Shown: piece by piece, positions 43,727 through 55,588 of the stretch
How positions within the stretch are numbered: position 1 is the stretch's first letter
How the letters are laid out: each line of letters opens with the position of its first letter
NCBI GenBank assembly: GCA_949710005.1
Contig: OX453272.1
Span: 24,413,391 to 24,477,390, forward strand
Direction: 5' to 3'
DNA: 64,000 nucleotides
From: Ricordea florida
Taxonomy: Eukaryota > Cnidaria > Anthozoa > Corallimorpharia > Ricordeidae
The notes under the pieces: model-generated
What the model saw: the letters and a program-made list of their open reading frames with translations, nothing else
What the model was told of the DNA's origin: nothing
Database searches by the model: none
Program-made: the position numbers and the translations under genes

Positions 43727-46524
43727 CTATATTTTAAAGGTGTCCGTTCGCAGGCCAGGTTACCTGGCAATAGTAGCGCACTTGAGAACTGCTGAATTTC
43801 CGCCATTGAGAATTCGGTGATGCCTTTTTGAAGGTAATGTAAATTTTGTGGAAACCGATTTCACTCGTCCTGGAAGTACATCCCAGCGAGATGATCTCCG
43901 AGATATTCAAGAAAGATTAGCCCGAGATCGTCGCCGATTAAGTTCGAATACCGTGAAAATCAACACAAGGAAAGCACGACTCAAAGCAGGGATAGAGAAA
44001 CGACAGCAGGGAGAATAACAACAGAAATCGCAGCAAAGACAACAACCGCTCGCTCCAGAAAAAGGCAAACGAAACAGCAGGGAAAAGGAAAAGGAATTCA
44101 ACCAAGTTAGTTTTGAATTTGAATGTGTTTTTGATAAAAATACAGGACGTGAGTGAACGATTACATAACGAAATATCTTGGCGTACTAAATTTAGCAAAA
44201 CGACTTAGAAGGGAGACCGAGTAGGAATGACTTCAACGATTGAATATGTCTCTGGAAAATAATTCTATTAGTCTAAAAACGGAATCGGAAGACGACCAAC
44301 AGATTACAAGAGAATGTAAGTTGGTATTTGTAATAATAAAACGATAGCGTTTCCATTTTGAAGAAATTCCCAACACAGAGAGTTGCAGTTGTTATAGCAA
44401 TCATTTAGAACGATGTGATCTGACATCATTGCAACAGTGAAAATATTGTTAATTTTCTTGATCTAGCAGTTGTGTTTAGCATTTTCAACAGAATATATAC
44501 CCAGTGTCACTATAAAGTACTGGTTCTGCAATATTATCAGTGATCAATGCGATCATTTGAAAATAAAGCAAATGTTATTACTTACTTCTGAGTAGTATTT
44601 CTCTTTGCTATATATATATATGTATGTATTCTCTGATTGAAAGGTTTCAATAATGTTGCATGGAGACAACAAGTTTCATAGCCTTTTCACAATGGGTAAG
44701 TTTTACCTTAGAGTTCAATGACCCCCCTGATAATATTGCTATATAGTACCCTTGCCCTTTTCCCACAAATGAAATTCTAATTCAAGCCTTAATTTGCAAA
44801 GTTAGACATAACATGTTAACCTTGTTACTTTCTGCTGTCAAATAACAATCTTTAATAACAACCACAACATACAGTTAACCTTTTACATTGAAAGAACTTT
44901 ATAAAGAAGAAAAGAAATTTTGTAATGCCAAAATGTTTATAATCTTTCTCATATATTCATTGCAAGTGTGCTGTATGTAGTAACAAGTGTTTCAAGTTTC
45001 CTAAATGCCCTAAAGTATGCTTTCAATAATGATTTTCCACACAAACTTTATAGACAAGTGACTGCACTAGATTCTAAGCATTAAAGAAGAAATGGTATTG
45101 TTTGGAGCTGTTTTGATTACTACCACCTCTGATGGAAAGCCTATGAAGAAGATTTTTGTATTGCTTGTAGTAGTAGAGTAACAATACCTTTACCAAGATT
45201 AGCACATGCATCCCACCCCATAAAAATATATTATGTTTAACATAAAAAATATAACAATAATAATAATATCAATACCAGTAATAATAATAATAATAATGAT
45301 AATAATATAATGATAGTTTGTCTCGTTACTATATGTCATTGGTTACAAGTTCAATACCTCTGGCTGCCATGACTTTTTCGATGAAATACCATCCTTATCA
45401 TAAATCTTTCTTCTGCAGTTTTTATAATAGAAATTTTCATATATTCAAAATAATATACTATTCTCTGGTTGGGTATGGATATTTTGCCTGTTTCTGTAAC
45501 AGCACAATTAAACTTTCATGTGGTATATACTTGTGACTGATTGATGTTGATTTCACATTATATTCTTACAGGAGTACATAGTGCAGCAATCTTTTTCAAC
45601 ATGTTAAGATTTCAATAACTCTTTCTTACATGTATTGTTTTTATGATATGACCTAAAAATAGCACAACCACATACTATACAGTTGGCACTCACTATTACC
45701 AAACCTTTATTCAAAGTTTTTGTAGACTCCAACTGTTTTACCCCTATTTTTTTATGTAAGGACATTGTTTCTCACACTTCTGTTGACATGGCATCTCTTT
45801 TAAGGGAAGAGGAATTTTTCTATCTACCACTAGGGGTACCATTGCAACTGAAGAGAGTACACAAATTGAAACATGCACTATTCATAATGCTCTCATCTGT
45901 GGTTACCTAGGAATGAAATAATGACTGCAGTAGACAATAAAATATCTAATCAGAAGATTCTTCTTACAATGAATCTCATGCAATTATTAGAAAAGAACAT
46001 AAACAAAAAATAATTGGAGCATTCAACTCATCCTCGGTGTAAGAACATATTGTGTTTAAAAGTGATGTACAACAAAGAAGACAAAGCAGCTAGAGACTAA
46101 GAAAATACAACTCCAAAAAGAAACCAGGTTTTTACACTGTGGTAAACACAATCATTCATATCAACTCTTCAAGATTTCACCTTCAAAAGATTTACAATAA
46201 TTTTCAATTTGTGTTAACTGAATATTATTGTGATACTTCATTGACTCTGTATTCCCTGTCAAGAAAACAAATAATTTTACTTCTATTCCCTCTCGTGCAA
46301 TCTCAGTGGCAGTGAAAGAGCTAAATGAAGGTCAATTTTCAAGCCCTGTGCTGAGCAGTATACTGATCATGTAATTTGCACCAGGTGTCACTAATTGTGT
46401 ACCAAACACAGCATAACAAATTAAATAATAGGGATTACGCTGATATAAAAAATAAAATATAAAGGTATTGTGACTTATTCAAAAACTAGCTTCGCGAGGT
46501 TTTTGCGAGAGTCGTATTTCTAGT
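43689..46524 (+). mobile_element. Repeat unit B
   Basis: This is a direct copy of unit A (high identity) that starts in the (TA)n tract without the S module and ends in the same CTAGT terminus. It keeps the short MSLENNS frame (about 44247), the TAATAATA microsatellite (45255-45310), an acceptor-like TTCTTACAG near 45570 and all later blocks. It abuts unit A directly, with no spacer. Confidence 0.6.
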
Positions 46525-46532
46525 AAAGTTAT

Positions 46533-48745
46533 TCCTCGCGAAGCGAGGTTACTAATCGTGTCGCTTTCGGTCAGACCACGTGGCTCGCAAGCCCGAGTAA
46601 ATCGAGCCGAGAGTTTATATATATATAAAAGTTTATAGAGAGAGTTTATATATATATATTAAAGGTGTCCGTTCGCAGGCCAGGTTACCTGGCAACATTA
46701 CTCCATGTGAAATTCCGTCATTACGAATTCCTTGCATGATGTTTTGAGAATAATGTGAATTTTGTGGAAACCGATTTCACTCGTCTTGGAAGTACATCCC
46801 AGCAAGAAGATCTCCGACATATACAAGAAAGAATGGTGAGAGATCGTCGTCGAGTAAGTTTGAATGCCGCAAAAAATCGGCACACGGGAAGCGGCGACTC
46901 AAAGCAGAGATTGAGAAAGGACGGTAGGGACGATAACAAGAGACATCGCAGCTAAGACAACAACTGCTCTCTCAAAAAAAGCAAAGGAATCAGCAAAGAA
47001 AAGGACCAGGAATACCATCAAGTTACCATCAAGTCAGATTGGAAATTGAATTTGTTATCGATAGAAACAAAGACTCATTTTAGGTATCCAGGAGATGAGC
47101 AAGCGATTACATAACGAAACTGGCGAACAAAATTTAGCAAAATGACTTAGAACGGAAACCGAGTAGGAACGACTTCCAGCATGCAGACAGAATCAGAAGA
47201 CGAAGGACAAAACAGATTACCATATCGTCGTGAAAAAAGTGCCAGGAAAGGGGAAACAGAAACCAACCGCAAAGAAATGAAAGATGACAGTCACGTAGTA
47301 TAATGCTGCAATGAGAATGCAAGTAGGTATTTTTCGTAGTGAAACGATTGCCTTCCATTTGAAAGAAATTCCCAATACAGAGATTGCAGTTGTGATAGCA
47401 ATTATTTATAATTATGTGATCTGATATCATATCAACAGTGAAAATATATTGTAGATTTGTTTGATGTAGTAAGTTATGTTCAGCATTTTCAACAGAAAAG
47501 ATACCAAACAATAAGTTACTGGTTCTGCAATATTATCAGTGATCAATGCAATTATTTGTAAGTAAAGGAGATGTTGTTACTGACTTCTGAGTAGTATTTC
47601 TCTTTGCTATATTTCTTTGCTACATATATGTATTACGTAATTAAAAAGTTTCGTTGGGACAGACAAGTTCCATAGCCATTTCAAAATGGGTTTTTACCTT
47701 TGAGTTCCATGTATTCCTGGGAATTACTCTCTTAGCACCCACCCTTTTCCCACAAAAGAAAAGTTAATTTACGCCCTACATTGCAAAATTAGACAACATC
47801 TTAACCTTTTTCCTTAATGCTGTTTAATTCATTTTTATGATGTCAAATACAAATTTAATAACAACCACAATATACAGTTGACCTTTTACATTGGAAAAAC
47901 TCTACAAGGGAGAAACTAAAGTTTGAAATGCTAAAAGTTTTAGCGATTTTTCTTATATAATCATTGCAAGGGTGCTGTATGTAATAACAAGTCTTTGAAG
48001 TTTCTTAAATGCCCTATGCTTTCAATCGTGATTTTCCACACTAACTGTATGGACAAATGACTGCACTAGCATGATTGCCACAGGTCAGGAAATGGTAGGG
48101 GAAAAAATTCTTCAAGGTCAGTGGAAAGTAAGGGAATTTCAAATCAAGTCAGGGAAAAGTGAAATTTAATACTACTAATTTATTTCTTGCCAATTCAGCG
48201 ATGGTTTGGTGTGGTCAAGAATGTGACATGAAATGTGTTGGATTGGTAGAATTAAATGACAAGCTGATTTTGGGTTTCCAAGAAAATCAATCCTTTATCC
48301 ATGAATTGGTTATCTTAAGAATCTATCAATCCATGTACAGGAGAGGTTGGTTGTGAGAGGAAGTTGGAGGTCATTACCAGGACTAATTTGTGACTTTCCT
48401 AATTTAGTTGGTAAGGGAAATTTTACATTTGTCAGGGAAAAGTCAGGAAATTTAAAGATCTTATTGCTGTGGCAACCATAACTAGATTCTAAGCTTAAAA
48501 GAAGAAATGGTATTTTTCAGAGTTGAGTAATTTTTACTTTCTATGATACAAACCCTATTCAGAAGAAAAACGGAATTGCATGTAGTAGTAGAGGAACAAT
48601 ACCTTTTCCCAGATTAGGACATACACCCCAACCCCATAACAGTATATTATGTTAAACATAAAAAATAACAATACTAATAATAATATCAATACCAGTAATA
48701 ATATTAAAAATGATAATGATAATAATACAATAATAATAATAATCA
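46533..48745 (+). mobile_element. Repeat unit C, truncated and carrying a MITE
   Basis: It begins with a shortened S module at 46533. The body is more diverged than in A, B and D, and reads MQTESEDEGQN instead of MSLENNS near 47180. It ends in the TAATAAT microsatellite without the CTAGT terminus, where the S module of unit D follows. A ~416-bp MITE is inserted at about 48069-48484. Confidence 0.6.
48069..48484. mobile_element. MITE with GCCACAG terminal repeats inside unit C
   Basis: Units A, B and D read GACTGCACTAGATTCTAAGC without interruption. In unit C this is split by CATGATTGCCACAGGTCAGG and ATTGCTGTGGCAACCAT. The terminal repeats share TTGCCACAG. ACTAG is duplicated at both edges. 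The body has the AGTCAGGGAAAAGT words of a widespread marine-invertebrate repeat that I recall. No coding potential. Confidence 0.75.
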
Positions 48746-49842
48746 TGATAATTGCAAAAAATGAGAGTACAAAAAGTAAAAATAATATAATTCCTCGCGA
48801 AGCGAGGCCGAAGGCCGAGCGTAGCGAGGTTACTAATCGTGTCGCTTCCGGTCAGACCACGTGGCTCGCAAGCCCGAGTAAATCGAGCCGAGAGTTCTTA
48901 TATATGTATATATATATATATTTATATATATGTTTATATATATATATATATCTATATTTTAAAGGTGTCCGTTCGCAGGCCAGGTTACCTGGCAATAGTA
49001 GCGTATTTGAGAACTGCTGAATATTTCCGCCATTTCGAATTCGGTGATGCCTTTTTGAAAGAAATGTAAATTTTGTGGAAACGGATTTCACTCGTCCTGG
49101 AAGTGTATCCCAGCAAGATGATCTCCGAGATATTCAAGAAAGATTAACACGAGATCGTCGCCGAGTAAGTTCGAACACCGTGAAAATCAACACAAGGAAA
49201 GCACGACTCAAAGCAGGGAAAGAGTACGACGGCAGGGAGAATAACAACAGACATGCGTAATCGCAGCAAAGACAAAAACTGCTCGCTCTAGAAAAAAGGC
49301 AAACGAAACAGCAGGGAAAAGGACCAGGAATTCAACCAAGTTAGTTTTGAATTTGAATGTGTTATTGATAGAAATACAGAACATGAGTGAACGATTACAT
49401 AACGAAATATATTAGCGTACTAAATTTAGCAAAACGGCTTAGAAGGGAAACCGAGTAGAAACAACTTCAACGATTGGAGATGTCTCTGGAAAATAATTAT
49501 ATTAGTCTAAAAACGGAATCGGAAGACCACCAACAGATTACAAGAGAATGTAAGTGGGTATTTTTCATAATAAAACGATAGCGTTTCCATTTTGAAGAAA
49601 TTCCCAACACAGAGAGTTGCAGTTGTTATAACAATCACTTACAACGATGTGATCTGATATCATTGCAACAGTGAAAATATTGTAAATTTTCTTGATCTAG
49701 CAGTTATGTTAAGCATTTTCAACAGAATATATACCCAGTGTCACTATAAAGTACTGGTTCTGCAATATCATCAGTGATCAATGCGATCATTTGAAGATAA
49801 AGCAAATGTTATAACTTACTTCTGAGTAGTATTTCTCTTTGC

Positions 49843-49873
<31 letters not shown>

Positions 49874-49930
49874 TGTAAAAGTTGATTAATCGTAAAACAG
49901 TGCTCAATACGTGAACGTAGAGCGAAGTAG

Positions 49931-50018
49931 TTGGTGCGGGAGAAAAAAAACACACAAACAAACTGCAGGTTTATAGGATAAACCTGTAGTTTGTTTGTGT
50001 GTTTTTTTCTCCCGCAGC

Positions 50019-50020
<2 letters not shown>
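49931..50020. repeat. Near-perfect ~43-bp-arm hairpin flanked by (TA)n
   Basis: TTGGTGCGGGAGAAAAAAAA on the left is mirrored by TTTTTTTCTCCCGCAGCAA on the right, with ACAAACTGCAGGTTTAT in the inner arm and a short loop TAGGA. (TA)n tracts lie outside on both sides (49840-49870 and 50021-50052). The other units have only a short TA run here, so this is an insertion into the TA tract. Confidence 0.88.
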
Positions 50021-50055
<35 letters not shown>

Positions 50056-50209
50056 TGTATTCTCTGATTGAAAGGTCTCAATAATATTACGTATAGCCTT
50101 TTCACAATGGGTCAGTTTTACCTTAGAGTTCAAGGACCCCCCCCCCCCCTGATAATATTGCAATCTAGAAACCTGGCCCATTTCCCACAAGTGAAATGTT
50201 ATGCAAATT

Positions 50210-50263
50210 GTCACTCACTCACTCACTCACTCACTCACTCGCTCACTCACTCACTCACTCACT
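50210..50263. repeat. (ACTC)n microsatellite
   Basis: About thirteen CACT/ACTC units with one interruption (CGCT). It sits exactly where unit D departs from the standard unit. Confidence 0.95.
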
Positions 50264-50434
50264 CCAGTGTAGACATCTTCGTAATTAGTCGGATAGAACT
50301 CGGGAGCACCGATATGAAGACGACAATTGTCGTGACCGAAGTCACGGAAGTCTGTTGATGAAAGTTCACGCTGAAAGTGTATCGTACCGTTGCCAGGTTT
50401 GTAATGATTTTGTAGCTTAAGAGGACGATTAGCG

Positions 50435-50623
50435 AGGCCCTGTTAGGGGTAAATTTCGAAAAGCGACGTGGCCTTGAAACGGCGACATAAAGGACCTGAA
50501 ATGGTGACGAACGACGAGCCGCTCACGGGAAATTACGACAGCGACCTTCGACCTTCCGAAATTGCGACGTGAAAAGGTTTGAAACTCAGACGCGCGACAT
50601 AAAGAACCTCACTAACAGGGCCT
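50435..50623. mobile_element. 189-bp hAT-type MITE
   Basis: Terminal inverted repeat AGGCCCTGTTAG at 50435-50446 and its complement at 50612-50623. Flanking 8-bp sequences GATTAGCG (50427-50434) and CATTAGCG (50624-50631) match in 7 of 8, as expected for hAT. The interior has CGACGTGRCCTTGAAACGG-like words and no coding potential. Confidence 0.8.
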
Positions 50624-50631
50624 CATTAGCG

Positions 50632-51559
50632 GTCTTACTAAAATCAAAATGAGGTTAAATGTTTCCAGTTAGGACAATAAACAACTTGGAGACTGAATTT
50701 CATGAGCCTTTTACTCGGCCAGGCGCAAAACGTGAACAGATGATAACTATTCGATTTTCCGACATCGACCGCCATCGACCGCCCCCAAGATTACAAGCAG
50801 TATATGAATTTCAGTTGGCTCGAAAGTGATCTGAAGATGAGAAAATCTCTTGCTAATGTAGTAAGCTTTGATGAGAACTCATAGAGCGAAATTAGCACTT
50901 GAATGAGAACTTATATGAGCGAAATGAGTACTCGTTATTGAACGAAACTACTACTGAAAACAGAATAAATTGACGAATCCATGATGTGAAACCGAAGAAC
51001 TTCTGTGGCCAACCTGGATAAGAAACATCGCATGGAGGACTTTTCTACTGATTTAAGTGTTAGTACGAACAGGAATGGAGTTGGAGAAGTATTGGGACGG
51101 TCAAGAAGTATGTCAACGCTTACCATTAAGTATGGAGGCGCATGCCATGGCGGAGAACCATGAAGATTACAATGTAAGAAAGTCATTAAAGGGTTCGACA
51201 TAAAGAGTAAGTCATGTAGAAAATGTATTAAGCGTTATATTATATACAATACACCACAAGCCGTTACAATGAAAAGTTTTCTGTGTATTGATTTCCGAAT
51301 TTACCTTGAAGTGAACTAGATTGTGTTGAAGTAGACATGTTGGAAAAATAGGCTTACCTGTTTTGCTTACTGTTGTGTGACTCATCATATTTACATTGTA
51401 AAAACAAGAAGTTATAAGGATAAAAACAAAGATGTATTGCTGTATTAATGATGGCAAGTGTGATTTTTTTAAAGTGCAACCCTGAGTATAAATACCACTG
51501 ATAACCTAAAATGAGATGGTAATGTAAATAAACTAATTCAACTTGATAAAGGATTGAGA
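50632..51559. other. Unassigned part of unit D
   Basis: No convincing coding motif. It includes a CATTGACCG-type short repeat (GACATCGACCGCCATCGACCGCC at 50760). It probably belongs to the element that carries the Rep fragment. Confidence 0.35.
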
Positions 51560-51880
51560 GTCTTAAGTATTTTAAGATCATCACTAACATACTTTGCAAA
51601 AATGCAAGAAAGACTTGTTTGGTATGATTCGTCAGCTGGGCTATCCTACATGGTTTTGTTCATTATCAGCTGCAGAATCAAGGTGGATATTTCTGTTGAA
51701 TACATTGAATAGACTTGTAGACAACAAAAACTATAATGATGATAAAATTGACAATGTCATGGCAACAAAATTCAGACCTTATTCAGAAGGACCCTGTTAC
51801 ATGTGTTAGAAACTTTGAACTCACAGACAGTGAGCAGCAGGATACCAGAACTACATTTGGTTTCGGTGCCATTTAATCCT
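51560..51880 (+). pseudogene. Helitron Rep fragment
   Basis: The plus strand reads SLTYFAKMQ in one frame, then [20 protein letters not shown], then in a third frame [14 protein letters not shown]. This is the series found just before the HUH motif in Helitron Rep proteins. It parallels the minus-strand Rep at 57437, which has VRQLGIPTWFLTLSAADMQW, but is from a different subfamily. Both flanks are lost and two frame changes occur, so it is a fossil. Confidence 0.8.
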
Positions 51881-51925
51881 GTACCCTTATGTTAAGTTAT
51901 CAAATTTTTTAACAACTGTATGCTT

Positions 51926-52171
51926 GCCACCTGCCTTATAACAGATGCCTAGTGTAGTCAAATGATTGGCGTCATGTACTCACTGTATGTTTATTTCAAA
52001 AAGCTACTCAGCTCCCTGGTCACTTTTGTGTTGTGATTATAGATTATTAAAATTATCTTCAAGTTCATTCAATCACAACTCTGAAAAAACACCTCGTTAA
52101 TTTTTAAATTATTTCTTTTTTCTCTGTTTTTTAAACATATCCACGAGTTCACCATAGTCCTACTTTGATTC
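51926..52171. repeat. Dispersed repeat, copy 2 (copy 1 at 870-1130)
   Basis: Starts GCCACCTGCCTTATAACAGA and ends CCTACTTTGATTC, where it joins the standard unit D sequence GATGAAATGCCATCC without a gap. Confidence 0.8.
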
Positions 52172-53399
52172 GATGAAATGCCATCCTTATATCAAATCTT
52201 TCTTCTGCAGTTTTTATAATAGAAATTTGCATATATTCAAAATAATATAATCTTCTCTTGTTGGGTATGGATATTTTGCCTGTTTCTGTAACAGCACAAT
52301 TAAACTTTCATGTGGTATATACTTTTGACTGATTGATGTTGATTTCACATTATTTTTTTACAGGAGTACATAGTGCAGCAATCTTTTTCAACATATTTAG
52401 ATTTCAATAACTCTTTCTTACATGTATTGTTTTTATGATATGACCTAAAAATAGCACAACCACATACTATACAGTCGGCACTCACTATTACCAAACCTTT
52501 ATTCAAAGTTTTTGTAGAATCCAATTGTTTTACCCCCAATTTTTTTTTTTGATGTAATGACATTGTATCTCACACTTCTGTTGATATGGCATCTCTTTTG
52601 AGGGAAGAGGAATTTTTCTATCTACCACTGGGGGTACCATTGCAACTGAAGAGAGTACACAAATTGAAACATGGACTATTCATAATGCTCTCAATTGTGG
52701 TTACCTAGGAATGAAATAATGACTGCAGTAGACAATAAAATATCTAATCAGAAGATTCTTCTTACAGTGAATCTCATGCAATTATAACCAAAGAACATAA
52801 ACAAAAAATAATTGGAGCATTCAACTCATCCTCGGTGTAAAAACATATTGTGTTTAAAAGGGATGTACAACAAAGAAGACAAAGCAGTAGAGACTAAGAA
52901 AATAAAACTAAAAAAAAAAACAGGTTTTTACACCATGGTAAACACAAGCATTCATATCAACTCTTCAAGATTTCACCTGCAAACGATTTACAATCATTTT
53001 CAATTTGTGTTAAGTGAATATTATTGTGGTACTTCATCGACTCTGTATTCCCTGTCAAGATAATAAATAATTTTACTTCTATTCCCTCTGGTGCAATCTC
53101 AGTGGCAGTGAAAGAGCTAAATGAAGGTCAATTTTTAAGCACTGTGTTGACCGGTATACTGATCATGTAATTTACACCAGGTGTCACTAATTATGTACCA
53201 AACACAGCATAACAAATAAAATAATGGGGACTACGCTGATCTAAAAAATAAAATATAAAATAAAATATAAAAGCATTGTGACTTCTTCACAAACTAGCTT
53301 CGCGAGGTTTTTGCGGGAGTCGTATTTCTAGTAATAATAAGTAAATACATAAATTGGGGTTTTATACCTCATACGAAAAACCATTAGGAGTCCTTTAAA

Positions 53400-53438
53400 A
53401 ACTAGCTTCGCGAGGTTTGCGGGAGTCGTATTTCTAGT
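53400..53438 (+). repeat. Extra copy of the unit 3' terminus
   Basis: ACTAGCTTCGCGAGG and GCGGGAGTCGTATTTCTAGT recur about 65 bp after the end of unit D, with two T bases fewer. It is a short terminal remnant of another unit or a read-through duplication. Confidence 0.85.
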
Positions 53439-54039
53439 TTAGCTTGTATAAAACTTGAAGTTGCTTGTAGTTAGCTTATTTGGTGGTGCCCCATCTGAAT
53501 TTAATAAGCTTTAGTGTACTGTGTTAATTTCAAAGGGTCTTTGGTGAATACAGATTGATTAATTGAAATCAGCCTCACTCAAACCTCGTAGTATCGAACT
53601 GGTCTTCTGCGTAACCAAAACTAGTCATAATTAATTGAAATGCATAAAGGTATTCTGAGGTACACATGTTTTTCAAATTTTCTAAAACGCTTTCTAAGGA
53701 GATAATTTATCATTTCTTTTGAGACGTACAAGAATCAATGAATTTCCTTTAGCGACATGTGTACATTTAAAACAAGATATATCTGCTCTCACTGACCGCA
53801 GAGAATTCAGTAAGGTCTCAAAATGACGGCCACAAAATCCTCTTCAAAAATGACCGCTCGTAGTCTTGTTATCGTGTCCTGGAAACCCCCACAATTCGAA
53901 ACGAAACGTGAAGATTTTGCAAAATTTCCTTTTCTCCCGCCGGTTATCATGTTGGATCGGAAATCCGCTGATCAAAATGGGCCGAATCGCATGCCTCCCA
54001 GCCCGGCCTGCATCATTGCTTTGCCGGCTCGTTAACGAT
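53439..54039. other. Spacer, nothing recognised
   Basis: Short frames on both strands around 53820-54040 lack motifs. Confidence 0.4.
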
Positions 54040-54300
54040 CGTCCTTTCAGTTCTAGCATGTACAGCCCAAACTGGAGTCGCAGTAGCATGCACTCCAACC
54101 GATAGTCTGTACAAGTCCTCGGAGTTGTCCACTGGCCGTAAACACCTGTAAGGGTCGATAAGATCTTCGTTGCAGCTCAAGTTAACAAATGTGTCTTCAT
54201 CATCTCTGTATTGAATGCGGACATCTCTTGGAGTTTTGCCTTACAAAAATGCCCTATGGTTTTTAACACTTCAGAGGCAAATTCCTGATAAGTAATTACA
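54040..54300 (-). pseudogene. PB1-like domain fragment
   Basis: The minus strand encodes PRDVRIQYRDDEDTFVNLSC and then RCLRPVDNSEDLYRLSVGV. The pattern V-x-I-x-Y-x-D/E-x-x-D followed by an acidic ED-L segment resembles the PB1/OPCA fold, which I recall in front of some multicopy cnidarian genes. Upstream in another frame is FASEVLKTIGHFC. There is a frame change between them near 54240. It is either an exon or a captured gene piece downstream of the Helitron. Confidence 0.4.
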
Positions 54301-54605
54301 CCTTTTGCTATTCATTAACCGCAAAGAGATATTCAGGCGAAAAGGCATTGTCAGTAGAGCGAACAGGCATACAATAACGCGAACGGAGTTTCAAGAATGC
54401 GATGGAACGTTCATTTACGTATTTAGCATAGATTTTGACAATCATGAATATGTTTGTGCAAGTTCATTAGCGTTTTCGAACTTTCATTAGCGTCTTTGTG
54501 CAATCAATAAACACATTCACACATTTAATAACGTTTTTGAAGTTCAAACCTTTCTTTTTTCATTTCATGCATTTCACATCTTTCGAAGTTGAAGATCTTA
54601 AATTG
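54301..54605. other. Spacer
   Basis: AT-rich; TTCATTAGCGTTTTCGAA words are repeated at 54460-54535. No gene seen. Confidence 0.4.
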
Positions 54606-54883
54606 TCACGGGTTTAGTTTCAAAAACTGGACACTGCAAATCTTTCTCAAACAAATCTGACTGTTGCTGCACTGCCCACCACGCCACTTTGTTTTCACCT
54701 TGCTCGTGATCAGGTGAAGGTGAAGTTTTGTATGACGTTTGCTATTTCTTGGAATAGATGGAAACTCCGTTACCTTCTCACTGGGTTCATCACTCTCTGA
54801 TTCCAAGTCAAAATGACCGAAAACACTATCAAAGTAGTCAGATGATGAACACAAATAGAACGTGCTCCTTGAATAAGGTTTGT

Positions 54884-55588
54884 CTATTTCTTCTTTATAC
54901 CTCTCAAGGGTGAAAGGCTCATTGGAACTGTAACGACAGGCGGATGGCCAACAGGGTCGACAAACTCCAATAATTCGGTAAATGCAGAGAGAGAACGTTG
55001 AGGGCAATAAGGAAAACAATAACATAATGTTGCAATCTGCCTCGGAAAATCACGTTCATTTAAAATGCGTAAACCAACAGGCTGCAACTGATATAAATCA
55101 CCGACTGCTAGGATGCTTATACCTCCAAAGAGTGACTCTGGGCTGCTTTGACCAGTGATGTCTTGTAGGCGTCGATGAATGTGGTACAGAAGATCTGCCC
55201 CCACCATCGAAACCTCGTCAATAAAAAGAAGCTTGAGTTTTCCTAGGCGTGACCTCAGAGTGTTTAGTTTTTCGTTGCTGGCAGGTTGATAGGTCTTCTT
55301 GCTGTTGGGTCCACATGAAAAACTGAAAGCTGAATGCAAAGTCATTCTTTCAATTCCAAATGCTGCTGTTCCTGTGAAAGCAGTCAGTAGCAAAGGCAGG
55401 TCATCTGGTTCAAAATGACCAGACAGTGGCTTTAGAAGTTTCATTGTATCATAGTGGACGAGTTTGATTATGTGACTTTTGCCAACTCCACCAGGACCAC
55501 TCAAAAACAGCCTGTAATTTGATGCTGCTTGGTCATTTTTCAAAGAAAAAATGACATCCTTGCACCATCTTCGGTGCATTTTGATCAC
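54884..55588 (-). pseudogene. Helitron PIF1-like helicase, truncated
   Basis: It unwinds DNA during rolling-circle transposition. The Walker A motif is FLSGPGGVGKSHIIKLV (about residue 28), TAFTGTAAFGI follows, and Walker B is KLLFIDEVSMVGADLL with SILAVGDLYQLQPVG (motif III). After FTELLEF (about residue 210) the similarity ends. The later helicase motifs are absent, replaced by an unrelated frame (55025-54606) with GHFDLESESDEPSEK. The start is offset by a one-base shift from the previous frame at 55585. Confidence 0.88.

Larger units (their letters stand above)
48792..53332 (+). mobile_element. Repeat unit D, expanded, with Helitron Rep fragment
   Basis: It begins with S4 at 48792 and ends with the CTAGT terminus at 53332. 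Homology to unit A covers 48955-49845, 50050-50204 and 52172-53332. Between these lie a hairpin in (TA)n (49860-50050) and a ~1.97 kb block (50205-52171). That block replaces about 630 bp of the standard unit and holds an ACTC microsatellite, a MITE, a Helitron Rep fragment and the dispersed repeat. This longer unit may be closer to an autonomous form. Confidence 0.55.

Noticed and set aside
43907..44198. Hydrophobic minus-strand frames (LLFRLPFSGASG type) in the repeat units
   Set aside because: They are antisense to the conserved plus-strand block and are disrupted in unit C. No membrane-protein family is recognised, and codon conservation is not on this strand.
50205..50270. Possible CRISPR-like array because of regular short repeats
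   Set aside because: It is a simple (ACTC)n microsatellite with no spacers, in eukaryotic sequence.
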